Below, one piece after another: positions 47,001 to 59,000 of a DNA stretch of 64,000 nucleotides. Each line of letters starts with the position of its first letter. Within the stretch, counting starts at the first letter, position 1. The translations under genes and the position numbers were made by a program. A model generated the notes under the pieces. The model ran no database searches, was not told the DNA's origin, and saw only the letters and a program-made list of their open reading frames with translations. This DNA comes from Synaphobranchus kaupii. Lineage: Eukaryota > Chordata > Actinopteri > Anguilliformes > Synaphobranchidae. The stretch is from assembly GCA_029718625.1 (NCBI GenBank), contig CM056391.1, positions 3,727,677 to 3,791,676 of the forward strand. The letters run 5' to 3'.

Positions 47001-50000
47001 GCGCTGTAACTTGGCCAGGTATCTACAGGCAGACCCAGAAAACTTTGACCTGCGAGAGCTCACGTGTAAGTTTGATGTGATCCTCCTGGAGCCGCCGTTG
47101 GAAGAGTACTACAGGGAGTCTGGCATTATCGCTAACGAGAAGTTCTGGACCTGGGACGATGTGAGTCATGAGCAATACAGCTGCAATGCTGGGATATCAA
47201 ACCCCAGTGTCTGCAGGGATATCAAACCCCAGTGTCTGCAGGGATATCAAACCCCAGTGTCTGCAGGGATATCAAGCCCCACTGTCTGCAGGGATATCAA
47301 GCCCCAGTGTCTGCAGGGATATCAAGCCCCGGTGTCTGCAGGGATATCAAACCCCACTGTCTGCAGGGATATCAAGCCCCAGTGTCTGCAGGGATATCAA
47401 GCCCCAGTGTCTGCAGGGATATCAAGCCCCAGTGTCTGCAGGGATATCAAGCCCCAGTGTCTGCAGGGATATCAAGCCCCAGTGTCTGCAGGGATATCAA
47501 GCCCCAGTGTCTGCAGGGATATCACACCCTAGTGTCTGCAGGGATATCAAACCCCAGCGTCTGCAGGGATATCAAACCCCAGTGTCTGCAGGGATATCAA
47601 ACCCCAGTGTCTGCAGGGATATCAAACCCCAGTGTCTGCAGGGATATCAAACCCCAGTGTCTGCAGGGATATCAAACCCTAGTGTCTGCAGGGATATCAC
47701 ACCCCGGCGTCTGCAGGGATATCAAACCCCAGCGTCTGCAGGGATATCAAACCCCAGTGTCTGCAGGGATATCAAGCCCCAGTGTCTGCAGGGATATCAA
47801 GCCCCAGTGTCTGCAGGGATATCAAGCCCCAGTGTCTGCAGGGATATCAAGCCCCAGTGTCTGCAGGGATATCAAAACCCAGTGTCTGCAGGGATATCAA
47901 GCCCCAGTGTCTGCAGGGATATCAAGCCCCAGTGTCTGCAGGGATATCAAACCCCAGTGTCTGCAGGGATATCAAGCCCCAGTGTCTGCAGGGATATCAA
48001 ACCCCAGTGTCTGCAGGGATATCAAGCCCCAGTGTCTGCAGGGCCGCAGAGTGCAGATACTGAAACCCTCATGTCTGGCGTTTGATATCCCTGCTGTTAA
48101 GGGTATCTTAAGGGCTGTTCTCTCAAAGCTTTAACATGGAACTTCTGCAAAAGTGTTCAGGTCGACAAGGCATACTAAGTACACAAGTCAGCTGAATTTA
48201 TATTCCACAGGATCTTTATATTCCACAGGATCTTTATATTCCACAGGATCTTATTTTAAAGAAGAACCACTCAAGAATAAATCATTATTACATTCCACAA
48301 ATATGTATTTTTCTGGCATGCATTACAGTTAGATTGTGCCCTAGTAATTTCAGTGGGCCTCTGGAATATACCATGATGGCACACTTGTTTGCTCCAGACA
48401 GGGTTATTGGCAGGGTGTTGTGTGAATGTCTGACTGACTTGTGGTCTCTGATCAGATAATGAAGCTGGAGATTGAGGAGATTTCAGCTCTGAGGTCGTTC
48501 GTGTTTCTGTGGTGTGGCTCCGGAGAGGGGCTGGACCTCGGCAGGATGGTATGATATTCACCTCTCCCTCTCTTGTAGGCCTGTCTTTCTCTCTCTGTCT
48601 ATCTATCTATATCTCTGTCTCTCTCTCTATATATATATATATACAGTTGCAAGAAAAAGTATGTGAACCCTTTAGAATTTTCTGTATATCTGCATAAATT
48701 CGATCTAAAATGCGATCACATCTTCATCTAAGTCCTAAAACTTGATAAAGTGAACCCAACTCAACAAAAAACACAAAAAACATTATTCTTTTATAATTTA
48801 TTTATTGAGCAAAATTATCCAACATTAAATGCTTTGTTGGAAAAAGTATGTGAACCCTTGGATCATACGTATTTTTAAAGTGTCATATTTAATATTTGGT
48901 CGCATATCCTTTGCATGCTGTTACTTCCTGAAGTCTGCGACCCATCAATATCAAAAGGCTCTCAATATCTTATTTTCAGGTACTGTTACAAGCGATACTA
49001 TAACCACTCTGCATTTGAATGGATCTTTATGGGAATTGGGGGGTGAGACTAGATTCAGCTGTAAATCACACTCGTACATTATGGAACACATGACTGGCTA
49101 AATGGCTGTAAGTCATCCAGGGTCTGAGGTATCAAACGAGCCCCAAACCATCACTCTGTTGCCAGATATGGATTAGATGTGGATGGATCACTGCAAGGGT
49201 TATTTCTCCGGACTCATTTTCCTATAGATCTCTATGGGGAAAAAAGTCAGGAGAAGAAACCCTTAAAGTGATCCATCCACATCTACTCCATATCTGGCCA
49301 CAGAGTGATGGTTTGGGGCTCGTTTGATACCTCAGACCCTGGATGACTTACAGCCATTTAGCCAGTCATGTGTTCCATAATGTACGAGTGTAATTTACAG
49401 CTGAATCTAGTCTCACCCCCCAATTCCCATAAAGATCCATTCAAATGCAGAGTGGTTATAGTATCGCTTGTAACAGTACCTGAAAATAAGATATTGAGAG
49501 CCTTTTGATATTGATGGGTCACAGACTTCAGGAAGTAACAGCATGCAAAGGATATGCAACCAAATATTAAATATGATACTTTAAAAATACGTATGATCCA
49601 AGGGTTCACATACTTTTTCCAACAAAGCATTTAATGTTGGATAATTTTGCTCAATAAATAAATTATAAAAGAATAATGTTTTTTGTGTTTTTTGTTGAGT
49701 TGGGTTCACTTTATCAAGTTTTAGGACTTAGATGAATATGTGATCGCATTTTAGATCGAATTTATGCAGATATACAGAAAATTCTAAAGGGTTCACATAC
49801 TTTTTCTTGCAACTGTATATCTAGCCTGTTTATCTATCTATCTCTGTCTCTGTCTCAATTGTGCTCTCAAACACACTCACTGTCTTGAATCTTCTGTGTA
49901 TACACTCTCCTTTTCTCTCTCTCTCTCTCTCTAATTGAGTCTCAGTTCCTTTTGGAACTGGCTGTGATTGAATTAAGCACAGACCAGGAACATTGTTGTG

Positions 50001-53000
50001 CTAATTTCTGTGGAAATGAAAGCATGGGCCTTATACACATTGGGATTTGTGTGCTGCGGTACTAACTCCCACCCCCTTTGAAGATTCCGGTATCCCATAC
50101 TGCCGTTGCGCTCCACTGAGCTTTCAAGTGCCCATCGGCATGTTTTAATGAAAATGCCGGAGTAAGCTCCGCCCCTTCTCACTTTGAAGACTGCTTGACG
50201 GCTCAAAGCTCGGCCACGTGGTTTTGAATATGAGGTGCGCACTTGTAGGCGCAAGGTCAGTCACACAGTCACGGTGTGGCAGGGCTTCAGTGGGATGCTC
50301 CTGTAATGAGTTTGGGTCGTCTGGATGCCCTGTCTGGATGTTTTTAGTAATCGCGCTGTTAGCGCGGCATTAGGGCCGTTTGCAAAAGCCAAGCTCAGTG
50401 CCCTGCTAGCCACAGTACGGCCGTAGCGCTAAGCTCGGCTTCTCCCATTGGTTCTATAAATGAAATGCAGCTGTCGCCGTCAGCGACAGGTCCCTGTGAT
50501 GTAAGGATTTAACGTTATTAGGCTCCATGGAGGGCAAAAGGTGACCGGAGAATTACTTTTTATTTTGTTTACCCAAATGTCTTTGTCTAGTTTTTAATTC
50601 ATTATTTTTTTAATTTCCTGCTTCTTGCCCATTTGTTTGGTATAATCAGTGTCACTGAGGAATTAAAAAATTCAGCATTAACTGAGATGCTGTGGAGGGG
50701 GGGGGGGTTGTGAACTGTGGGTGTGTGTGTGGTTGTTAATACTCTTCGGTGGTGAGTAGTGCGGACGTGGGACCTCGTTTTCTAACCGCGGGACCCCTTT
50801 TCTAACAGCGGGACCCCTTTTCTAACCGGGGACCCCTTTTCTAACAGCGGGACCCCTTTTCTAACCGGGGACCCCTTTTCTAACCGTGGTCGCGCGTGTG
50901 CCCACAGTGTCTGAGAAAATGGGGATTCCGGAGGTGCGAGGACATCTGCTGGATCAAAACCAACAAGAGCAACCCCGGCAAGACCAAAACGCTGGACCCC
51001 AAGGCCGTCTTCCAGAGGACCAAGGTGAGGGAGGGGCCTAGGGGCGGGGCCTAGCCGGCCACACCCAAAACTATTTCATGATGCACTGTGCACAGCAAAA
51101 AATAAATAAAAATTACATTACAATGATAGTTTTCTTTTTTTTAATGAATTGGGGCAATATTTACAGCAAATTATGAAATTGACCACGCATGCATAACATT
51201 CCTCAATCGAGTGGTATAAATGACTGAATCGGACTTAAGTCTGAGTTAAGTCCAACAGGTATTTTCCACAATAATTCGCAAGTTAAAAAAATAAAGATAA
51301 AAAGGCAGTCTACCGCTCGCTTGAGTTGAGCAGAACGCTAAAGGGTTAACCATTAGAGAAGTTTCACACTCCCCCCTCCCCCCTCTCTTTTTCTGTTAAA
51401 AGATAAAGTGAAATAAACGAGCAGGAGGGGGGGTCTTTCTTAAGGCACAGTATAGAGTCCTCAGTGTACTGGCTGTTCCGGAATCTTCCAGCCTTCCCCT
51501 CGGAGCTCGGAGCTGCCCGGGAGTTGTCAGACGGGGGGTGATTGTATTCTGAGGGCCCTTTTATTGCCATGTGAATGCTCTTTTTAAAAAAACTTTGGGC
51601 CATTGATATGCAGATGGGAGAGAGCCTTGGGGTCCTGGAGATGTTTTTCCCGTGCTGGGAAAGGATAGGGGCAGGCCTGAAAAGCCTTTCAGCGCCCTGC
51701 TTTTGTGCGCCGCCCCCCCCCGCCATTGATTAGAGTCAAATTACCTGACTAATTTCTCCCTCGCTAAAGGAGCTGGGCTGAGCCGGCAGCGTTTACTCGA
51801 CGCCCGCTGGAAAATGTGTTTTGTTTTTTTTGGGTGCTTTGTGAGTTTTTTGAGGGTACATAATATGTTAAAGAAAAGCAGAGTTGCATGCTGAGAGTGG
51901 ACACAAAGCGGGCGGGGGAGGGGGCGGGGGGGCGGGGGCGGGGGAGGAGGCGGCCGGGCCGGGCCTGCAGGAGCCATTACATTTGCTTTATTGACTTTGT
52001 TGAATAGGTCTGAGGATCAGAAGCAGATGCTCGGTGTCGTTGATCTGCGGTTAATGACACCGTGGATGCCTGCTCCGCCAGTCGCGGCTCCAATCCCAGC
52101 ATCCTCGGCTGTGTGAAGCTGGCGGGCTACTCCGCAGAGCCGCGGCGGCGGCGCGCTTTGTCCTCCGCTCTGAGGAACACGTTTAACCGAGCGTTTCTCC
52201 GCTTTCTGGGCCGACTCGCTCAACATCGTTTCCAAAAGTCTGGCAGTTTGTGAAATGAGGGAGCAGGTTTTATGTCTTTGTGCTTGTTTTTGGCGGCAAC
52301 GAGACGGTTTGAGGACAGGGGGCTGAGTGGAGAGTTTTGGGGTGTCTGGGGTGGGGTGCGGGACGGGGCCAGTATATGTCAGACTTTGTTAGACCAGTTC
52401 TGCGAGTTGGCTGTGTGCACAACGCCAGTTCACTTGCAGTTTAGATCACAGTTCTCACAGGGCCGGCCAGCGGAGGATGGGCTCCCCCTCTATAGCCGGG
52501 TTCCTACCCAGATGTATCCCCAATGGGGAGTTTTTTCTCACCACCGTTTGAGTGTTTTTCTTCCCACTAGGGAATTTCTGCTCACTTTTTTGAGGGTTCA
52601 GGTCTGGTTTTTGCCCAATTTTTGGCATTACCAATTAAAATGTAATTGAATCGAGTAAAACATTTCATACTGGGGAATATAAACAGGCTTCAGCTGTCCA
52701 TCATTAGCCTATGAGTAAATCTAACCATAAGGCCAGCTTGCGGAAATGACACGGCTAATTAAATAATAAGAACACAAGTTGGCACAAAATCCTGAAATGG
52801 ATATGACTCCAGGAATGGGGTTCCACACCCCCACCCTATAGCGGAGGTGAACAGGGTGGGTGCTATCTGTTTCTGGATTTCATGCCAACTTTTAATTTAA
52901 GTAGCCCAGTCATCTATTTGAGCTGACCCTTTTTTATAGTCATAAGCTAGAGATGTAGACTGCACGTGTCTGGTGAAAACATCCTACTGTGATTTGAAAA

Positions 53001-56000
53001 AAGATGAGAGCACCAGCATTGGTGTATGAGGCTGTTACGGAAGAATAATCAGTTAGAACCAAAAGGAGCTTAGACCCTAGACCTCCAGTAATGGGCACGT
53101 GCACCCCTGTTCTAGAGATGACCTGAAAAGACTCCGTTACCCATAACTCCCCAGGAGCACTGCCTGATGGGAATCAAAGGCACAGTGAGGCGCAGCACCG
53201 ACGGCGACTTCATCCACGCCAACGTGGACATCGATCTGATCATCACGGACGAGCCAGAAATGGGGAACATCGAGAAGCCCGTGGAGATCTTCCACATCAT
53301 CGAGCACTTCTGCCTGGGCCGGCGAAGACTCCACCTGTTCGGCAGGGACAGCACCATCAGGCCAGGTGAGAGAGCCCGGAGCAGGCTGATGATGTCATCA
53401 CAAGTGGCCACACATCTCGAGTACAGAGCACGGACATGCAAACTAGACGGGAAAGCACGCCCTCAGCCAACCTAAACTGTGAAGCCCCCGTGCGTAGGCC
53501 TGTACTGTGCGTGTTTCGTGCAAAACTTTGGAGCTCCCATTAAAATGAATGGTGAATGTCAGACATTTGAAGGCGAAATTAATCTCCCCTGATGGCATTT
53601 TGAAACTCAATTAACAATGGTTACGTTTCATATGAAAAGCAGATTGTGAAAATGTTTGAATTTTTCAGGCAAATGTACAGTCAGTAAAATTTAACATGTA
53701 TTTTTCCAAAACAATCATTGTTTCAAAAACCGCTACACATAATGAACGCTATGATCACAAAAAGAACTGGCTTTCTTTGGTCGTTAAATCTCCCTGGTTT
53801 TCTACATTGAATTCAATGGGCACCAAGCTCTTTTGCATTCAACATGCGCTGTGGACACTGTTTCATGTTACTTCCTGGGCTTTACCCCCTGGCCCCTCCT
53901 ACCCTCTCCAGTTCCTATGTACACTCTATGGTCTGGCCCCTCCTACCCTCTCCAGTTCCTATGTACACTCTATGGTCTTGCCCCTCCTACCCTCTCCAGT
54001 TCCTATGTACACTCTATGGTCTGGCCCCTCCTACCCTCTCCAGTTTCTATGTACACTCTATGATCTGGCCCCTCCTACCCTCTCCTGTTTCTATGTACAC
54101 TCTATGGTCTGGCCCCTCCTACCCTCTCCAGTTCCTATGTACACTCTATGGTACAGAGCCACACCTTGGAGTCTGCATGAGAAACCCCTTGCATCAGTAC
54201 TCTTTGGGTTGTCAGTTTGAAATGGAGGTATTTGAACTAGGAGGATGAAGGGTTTACACAGACTAGTTGGAGCGAGTTAGCGCTTTACAGATCGTATAGA
54301 CAGCTTGTTACATGTGTGGCCTGGATGAAAAGAATAGCTTTAATAAATAATGTGAGGGCTCTTGATCTTCAGTCCTGGAGGGCTGCGGTGTTTTCTGCTT
54401 TCTATGGTTTCCTTTCAGTCAGCTGTCAGTTTCGACTTTAATAACAAGGTGTTTGGACGCTCTGGCCAGTGACCTCAGCCAACCCTGTAGGTGCAGAAAC
54501 ACAGCAGAAACCAGCCGATTCTGCAGCCCTCTGCGGCTGAAGTCGGAGATCCCTGCTCTTTAAAGCCGTTGGGTCAGTGTTGAAGGTGCGAGAGAACTCA
54601 GCTTTATACTCGGGTACCGTGTGACCCCGTTGTATAGGAGAGGCCTGGTCATATCCCGTCTCTGAAAGGGACGCAGGACCTCGGAGGCCTAACGGCCTTG
54701 TGGGAAATGCTCCGCCATTTTAACACGCTGGTGTCGGTCAGACATCTCCTCTGAATACATTCCTGTCACTCTACTTTTAAACCCCTCCTCCCTCCCACTC
54801 TCACCCTTGACCTCACATGATGTAAAATGCCCTACAGACAGGCTAGCCAATCCGCTGCCCCTCTTCCACCACAGATTCAAAACGCGTCGGTTTAAAATGC
54901 ACTTTGGCTCATCTAAGGCTATTTCACACGGGCGTACCAGCCTTATTAGCCCTACCGATGATAACTCTGAAGCTATATCCCCAAAACCATTTGCGTAATA
55001 ATATTACATTGCTACATTGTCTATGTCTCTATCGCACCTACTGTTGCATCTAAATGTATGTCTTAAGCAGGGAATTAATTTAACTTTTTTACCTACTGGC
55101 TGAGTGGCAACTGGATTCTAAAAATCACCTATTTACAACATTTTACCAGCCACGTTACCTTTTACAATATAACACAACCTGGTTGGTTACCTGCCAAAGT
55201 GGCTGCTAGAGTAGAAAATCTACACGCCAGCCACTATCAAAATTTGAGCAGCATTTGGCTGGTGGCTGGTGTTGCTTTCATACCGTTTGTAAGATTATGT
55301 ATTGACGATGGCTTTCGCCTTGTGACCCTCACTTAGCATCTACACTGTGTATTGCCTAAACGCTTATGTGTGCAGTTATGTAAGATGCTCTGGATGTATA
55401 GACCTATATTAATATTCACTGAGCCTCTCGGTTAGGTCACTGTTGTAAAAGAGAACAATCTGGTTAATTAAAGGATTAAATAAAGTATATTTACATCCTT
55501 TGTATTGAATTCTGTAAATATTAGACGAAATGATGATTCACACGGAAAATATAACTAATGCACCGACCTGGAATTGTATTTACATATAAAAGTTTTTATA
55601 TTGTTTTAAAAATCACAAACTTGGATTGTAGTGTCCCTAACAAACCTTAACCAATTAGCTGACCTTGTTAAAGGAATTTCATTGGTCGCAGAACAAAAGG
55701 AAAAAGTCATTCGGTGCGGTTTTATGACCCGTTTTACACTGAGGGGGTCTGAACATTGCTTTAATGCCCTTATTTGCTCGACCCCCTCTACAGCTCTTCT
55801 TCTTTGCTCCCCCTGAAAAGGGCTTGGTGTAACTGGGAGCCATTAGCAACAGTGATTAAAGAAGATCAACATTTACTGTGGAAATCTCAGCAGATTAAAC
55901 ACCACTCCCCCACCACTTAAAAATGAAGAATTTGAAGTTGTTAAGGACTTTTTTATGGCGACCTGCATTCTTTACATTCCCTAAAGATGTTCTTGAGCTC

Positions 56001-59000
56001 ACTACTAACCCTGAGGTAACCCCTGTTCCTGCAGTACCTAAAATACAACTGATGCTGTACCTAAGGCATACCTAAAGCTATACATTCTGTACTTAAAGCA
56101 CTGCTAACGCTAACCCTGTCTGTACCTAACGCACTACTAATGCTAACAACTGTGTACCTAGAACACTGCTAATGCTAACCCAGTTTTACCCAGAGCACCA
56201 CTTTACTTCTTTGCAGGTGTGACTCAGCAATGCTAATGCCTTATGTATTTGCATACTAGGCTCCAAGTATGCAATAGTGAAATATTATTAAAGATATTTG
56301 CATATTTTAACTTTTTTCACTCCTAATTACAGATGTTTTTTTGTTCCCCCCCGAATGACATATTGGATGAATATCCTATTTGTCCTGTTAGCTTAGCAGA
56401 TGCACTTATGAAGAGTGGCTTTCATTGTTCACATTTTTACGTTTAATCCTGTTGAAAATGGGACATACTACCAGAATATTGAACTAAAATATATTAGCAA
56501 CATATTGAAACGCCTCACACCACAGGCAAATATAGAAATGATTGCCACTTACAGATATTGCATTATATATTTAGCATCACACTTTCTCTCTAGCACTTTT
56601 ACCTAGCAGTGATGCCTCATTAAGTCTGTGATATCACATAGCCAGATGCCTTTCACTGACAGTTGACAGGGCTAATAGAGCTAGCGCTAGACAGCAGAAC
56701 AAGAAGAATGCTGGATGGGAACTGACAGGTTTTTAATATTATTAATACCGTGCACATACACTCGCTGGTGTGGGAATATTGTTTTCATACACGTTTTATA
56801 CACACTGTTGCACGTGCAACTCCGGTGAATACATTTATGTTCTCCTGCATGAGTCGCTCTGGATTTAAGCGTCTGCTAAATGAATGTAATGAAATGTGGT
56901 TGATTCAGTTGGTAACACTTTCCTTGAACTATATGACATAGAGCCTACGTAAAACTGCCGTAAGCATGACATAAGCCCTGTCGTAAGCAGTCGTGACTGT
57001 GAATAAGGGAGTAAACTTGGTAAATCCTTTATTTTCTCTTTGAATAAGTGAGTGAAAGTGGTGAATCCTTTATTTTCTCTTTGAATAAGTGAGTGAAAGT
57101 GGTGAATCCTTTATTTTCTCTCTGAATAAGTGAGTGAAAGTGATGAATCCTTTATTTTCTCTCTGAATAAGTGAGTGAAAGTGGTGAATCCTTTATTTTC
57201 TCTCTGAATAAGTGAGTGAAAGTGGTGAATCCTTTATTTTCTCTTTGAATAAGTGAGTGAAAGTGGTGAATCCTTTATTTTCTCTCTGAATAAGTGAGTG
57301 AAAGTGGTGAATCCTTTATTTTCTCTTTGAATAAGTGAGTGAAAGTGGTGAATCCTTTATTTTCTCTGAATAAGTGAGTGAAAGTGGTGAATCCTTTATT
57401 TTCTCTCTGAATAAGTGAGTGAGTGGTGAATCCTTTATTTTCTCTCTGAATAAGTGAGTGAAAGTGGTGAATCCTTTATTTTCTCTCTGAATAAGTGAGT
57501 GAAAGTGGTGAATCCTTTATTTTCTCTTTGAATAAGTGAGTGAAAGTGGTGAATCCTTTATTTTCTCTCTGAATAAGTGAGTGAAAGTGGTGAATCCTTT
57601 ATTTTCTCTTTGAATAAGTGAGTGAAAGTGGTGAATCCTTTATTTTCTCTCTGAATAAGTGAGTGAAAGTGGTGAATCCTTTATTTTCTCTCTGAATAAG
57701 TGAGTGAGTGGTGAATCCTTTATTTTCTCTCTGAATAAGTGAGTGAAAGTGGTGAATCCTTTATTTTCTCTCTGAATAAGTGAGTGAAAGTGGTGAATCC
57801 TTTATTTTCTCTCTGAATAAGTGAGTGAAAGTGGTGAATCCTTTATTTTCTCTCTGAATAAGTGAGTGAAAGTGGTGAATCCTTTATTTTCTCTTTGAAT
57901 AAGTGAGTGAAAGTGGTGAATCCTTTATTTTCTCTCTGAATAAGTGAGTGAAAGTGGTGAATCCTTTATTTTCTCTTTGAATAAGTGAGTGAAAGTGGTG
58001 AATCCTTTATTTTCTCTCTGAATAAGTGAGTGAAAGTGGTGAATCCTTTATTTTCTCTGAATAAGTGAGTGAAAGTGGTGAATCCTTTATTTTCTCTCTG
58101 AATAAGTGAGTGAAAGTGGTGAATCCTTTATTTTCTCTCTGAATAAGTGAGTGAAAGTGGTGAATCCTTTATTTTCTCTTTGAATAAGTGAGTAAACTTG
58201 GTAAATCCTTTATTTTCTCTCTGAATAAGTGAGTGAAAGTGGTGAATCCTTTATTTTCTCTCTGAATAAGTGAGTGAAAGTGGTGAATCCTTTATTTTCT
58301 CTTTGAATAAGTGAGTGAAAGTGGTGAATCCTTTATTTTCTCTCTGAATAAGTGAGTGAAAGTGGTGAATCCTTTATTTTCTCTTTGAATAAGTGAGTGA
58401 AAGTGGTGAATCCTTTATTTTCTCTCTGAATAAGTGAGTGAAAGTGGTGAATCCTTTATTTTCTCTCTGAATAAGTGAGTGAGTGGTGAATCCTTTATTT
58501 TCTCTCTGAATAAGTGAGTGAAAGTGGTGAATCCTTTATTTTCTCTCTGAATAAGTGAGTGAAAGTGGTGAATCCTTTATTTTCTCTCTGAATAAGTGAG
58601 TGAAAGTGGTGAATCCTTTATTTTCTCTCTGAATAAGTGAGTGAAAGTGGTGAATCCTTTATTTTCTCTCTGAATAAGTGAGTGAAAGTGGTGAATCCTT
58701 TATTTTCTCTTTGAATAAGTGAGTGAAAGTGGTGAATCCTTTATTTTCTCTCTGAATAAGTGAGTGAAAGTGGTGAATCCTTTATTTTCTCTGAATAAGT
58801 GAGTGAAAGTGGTGAATCCTTTATTTTCTCTCTGAATAAGTGAGTGAAAGTGGTGAATCCTTTATTTTCTCTCTGAATAAGTGAGTGAAAGTGGTGAATC
58901 CTTTATTTTCTCTTTGAATAAGTGAGTAAACTTGGTAAATCCTTTATTTTCTCTTTGAATAAGTGAGTAAAAGTGGTGAATCCTTTATTTTCTCTTTGAA

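Larger units (their letters stand above)
48549..50907 (+). other. mettl14: mettl14 intron 8
   Basis: 2.4 kb. It contains a CT/ATCT microsatellite (48556-48640 and 49825-49935), a 1.2-kb palindromic element between them, and the branch-point-like tandem repeat before exon 9. Confidence 0.9.
51025..53154 (+). other. mettl14: mettl14 intron 9
   Basis: 2.1 kb. It holds a GC-rich block at 51660-52240 with a very G-rich stretch at 51909-51960, then an interspersed repeat near 52440-52645. No exon. Confidence 0.8.

Noticed and set aside
47168..48134. Open frames of about 300 codons with a 25-residue repeat
   Set aside because: They are produced by the stop-free 25-bp minisatellite in all three forward frames and lie inside mettl14 intron 7, between well-supported exons.
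48829..49630. Two mirrored 90-codon open frames
   Set aside because: Both are the same non-coding part of the palindromic Tc1-type element read from either arm, not a gene pair.
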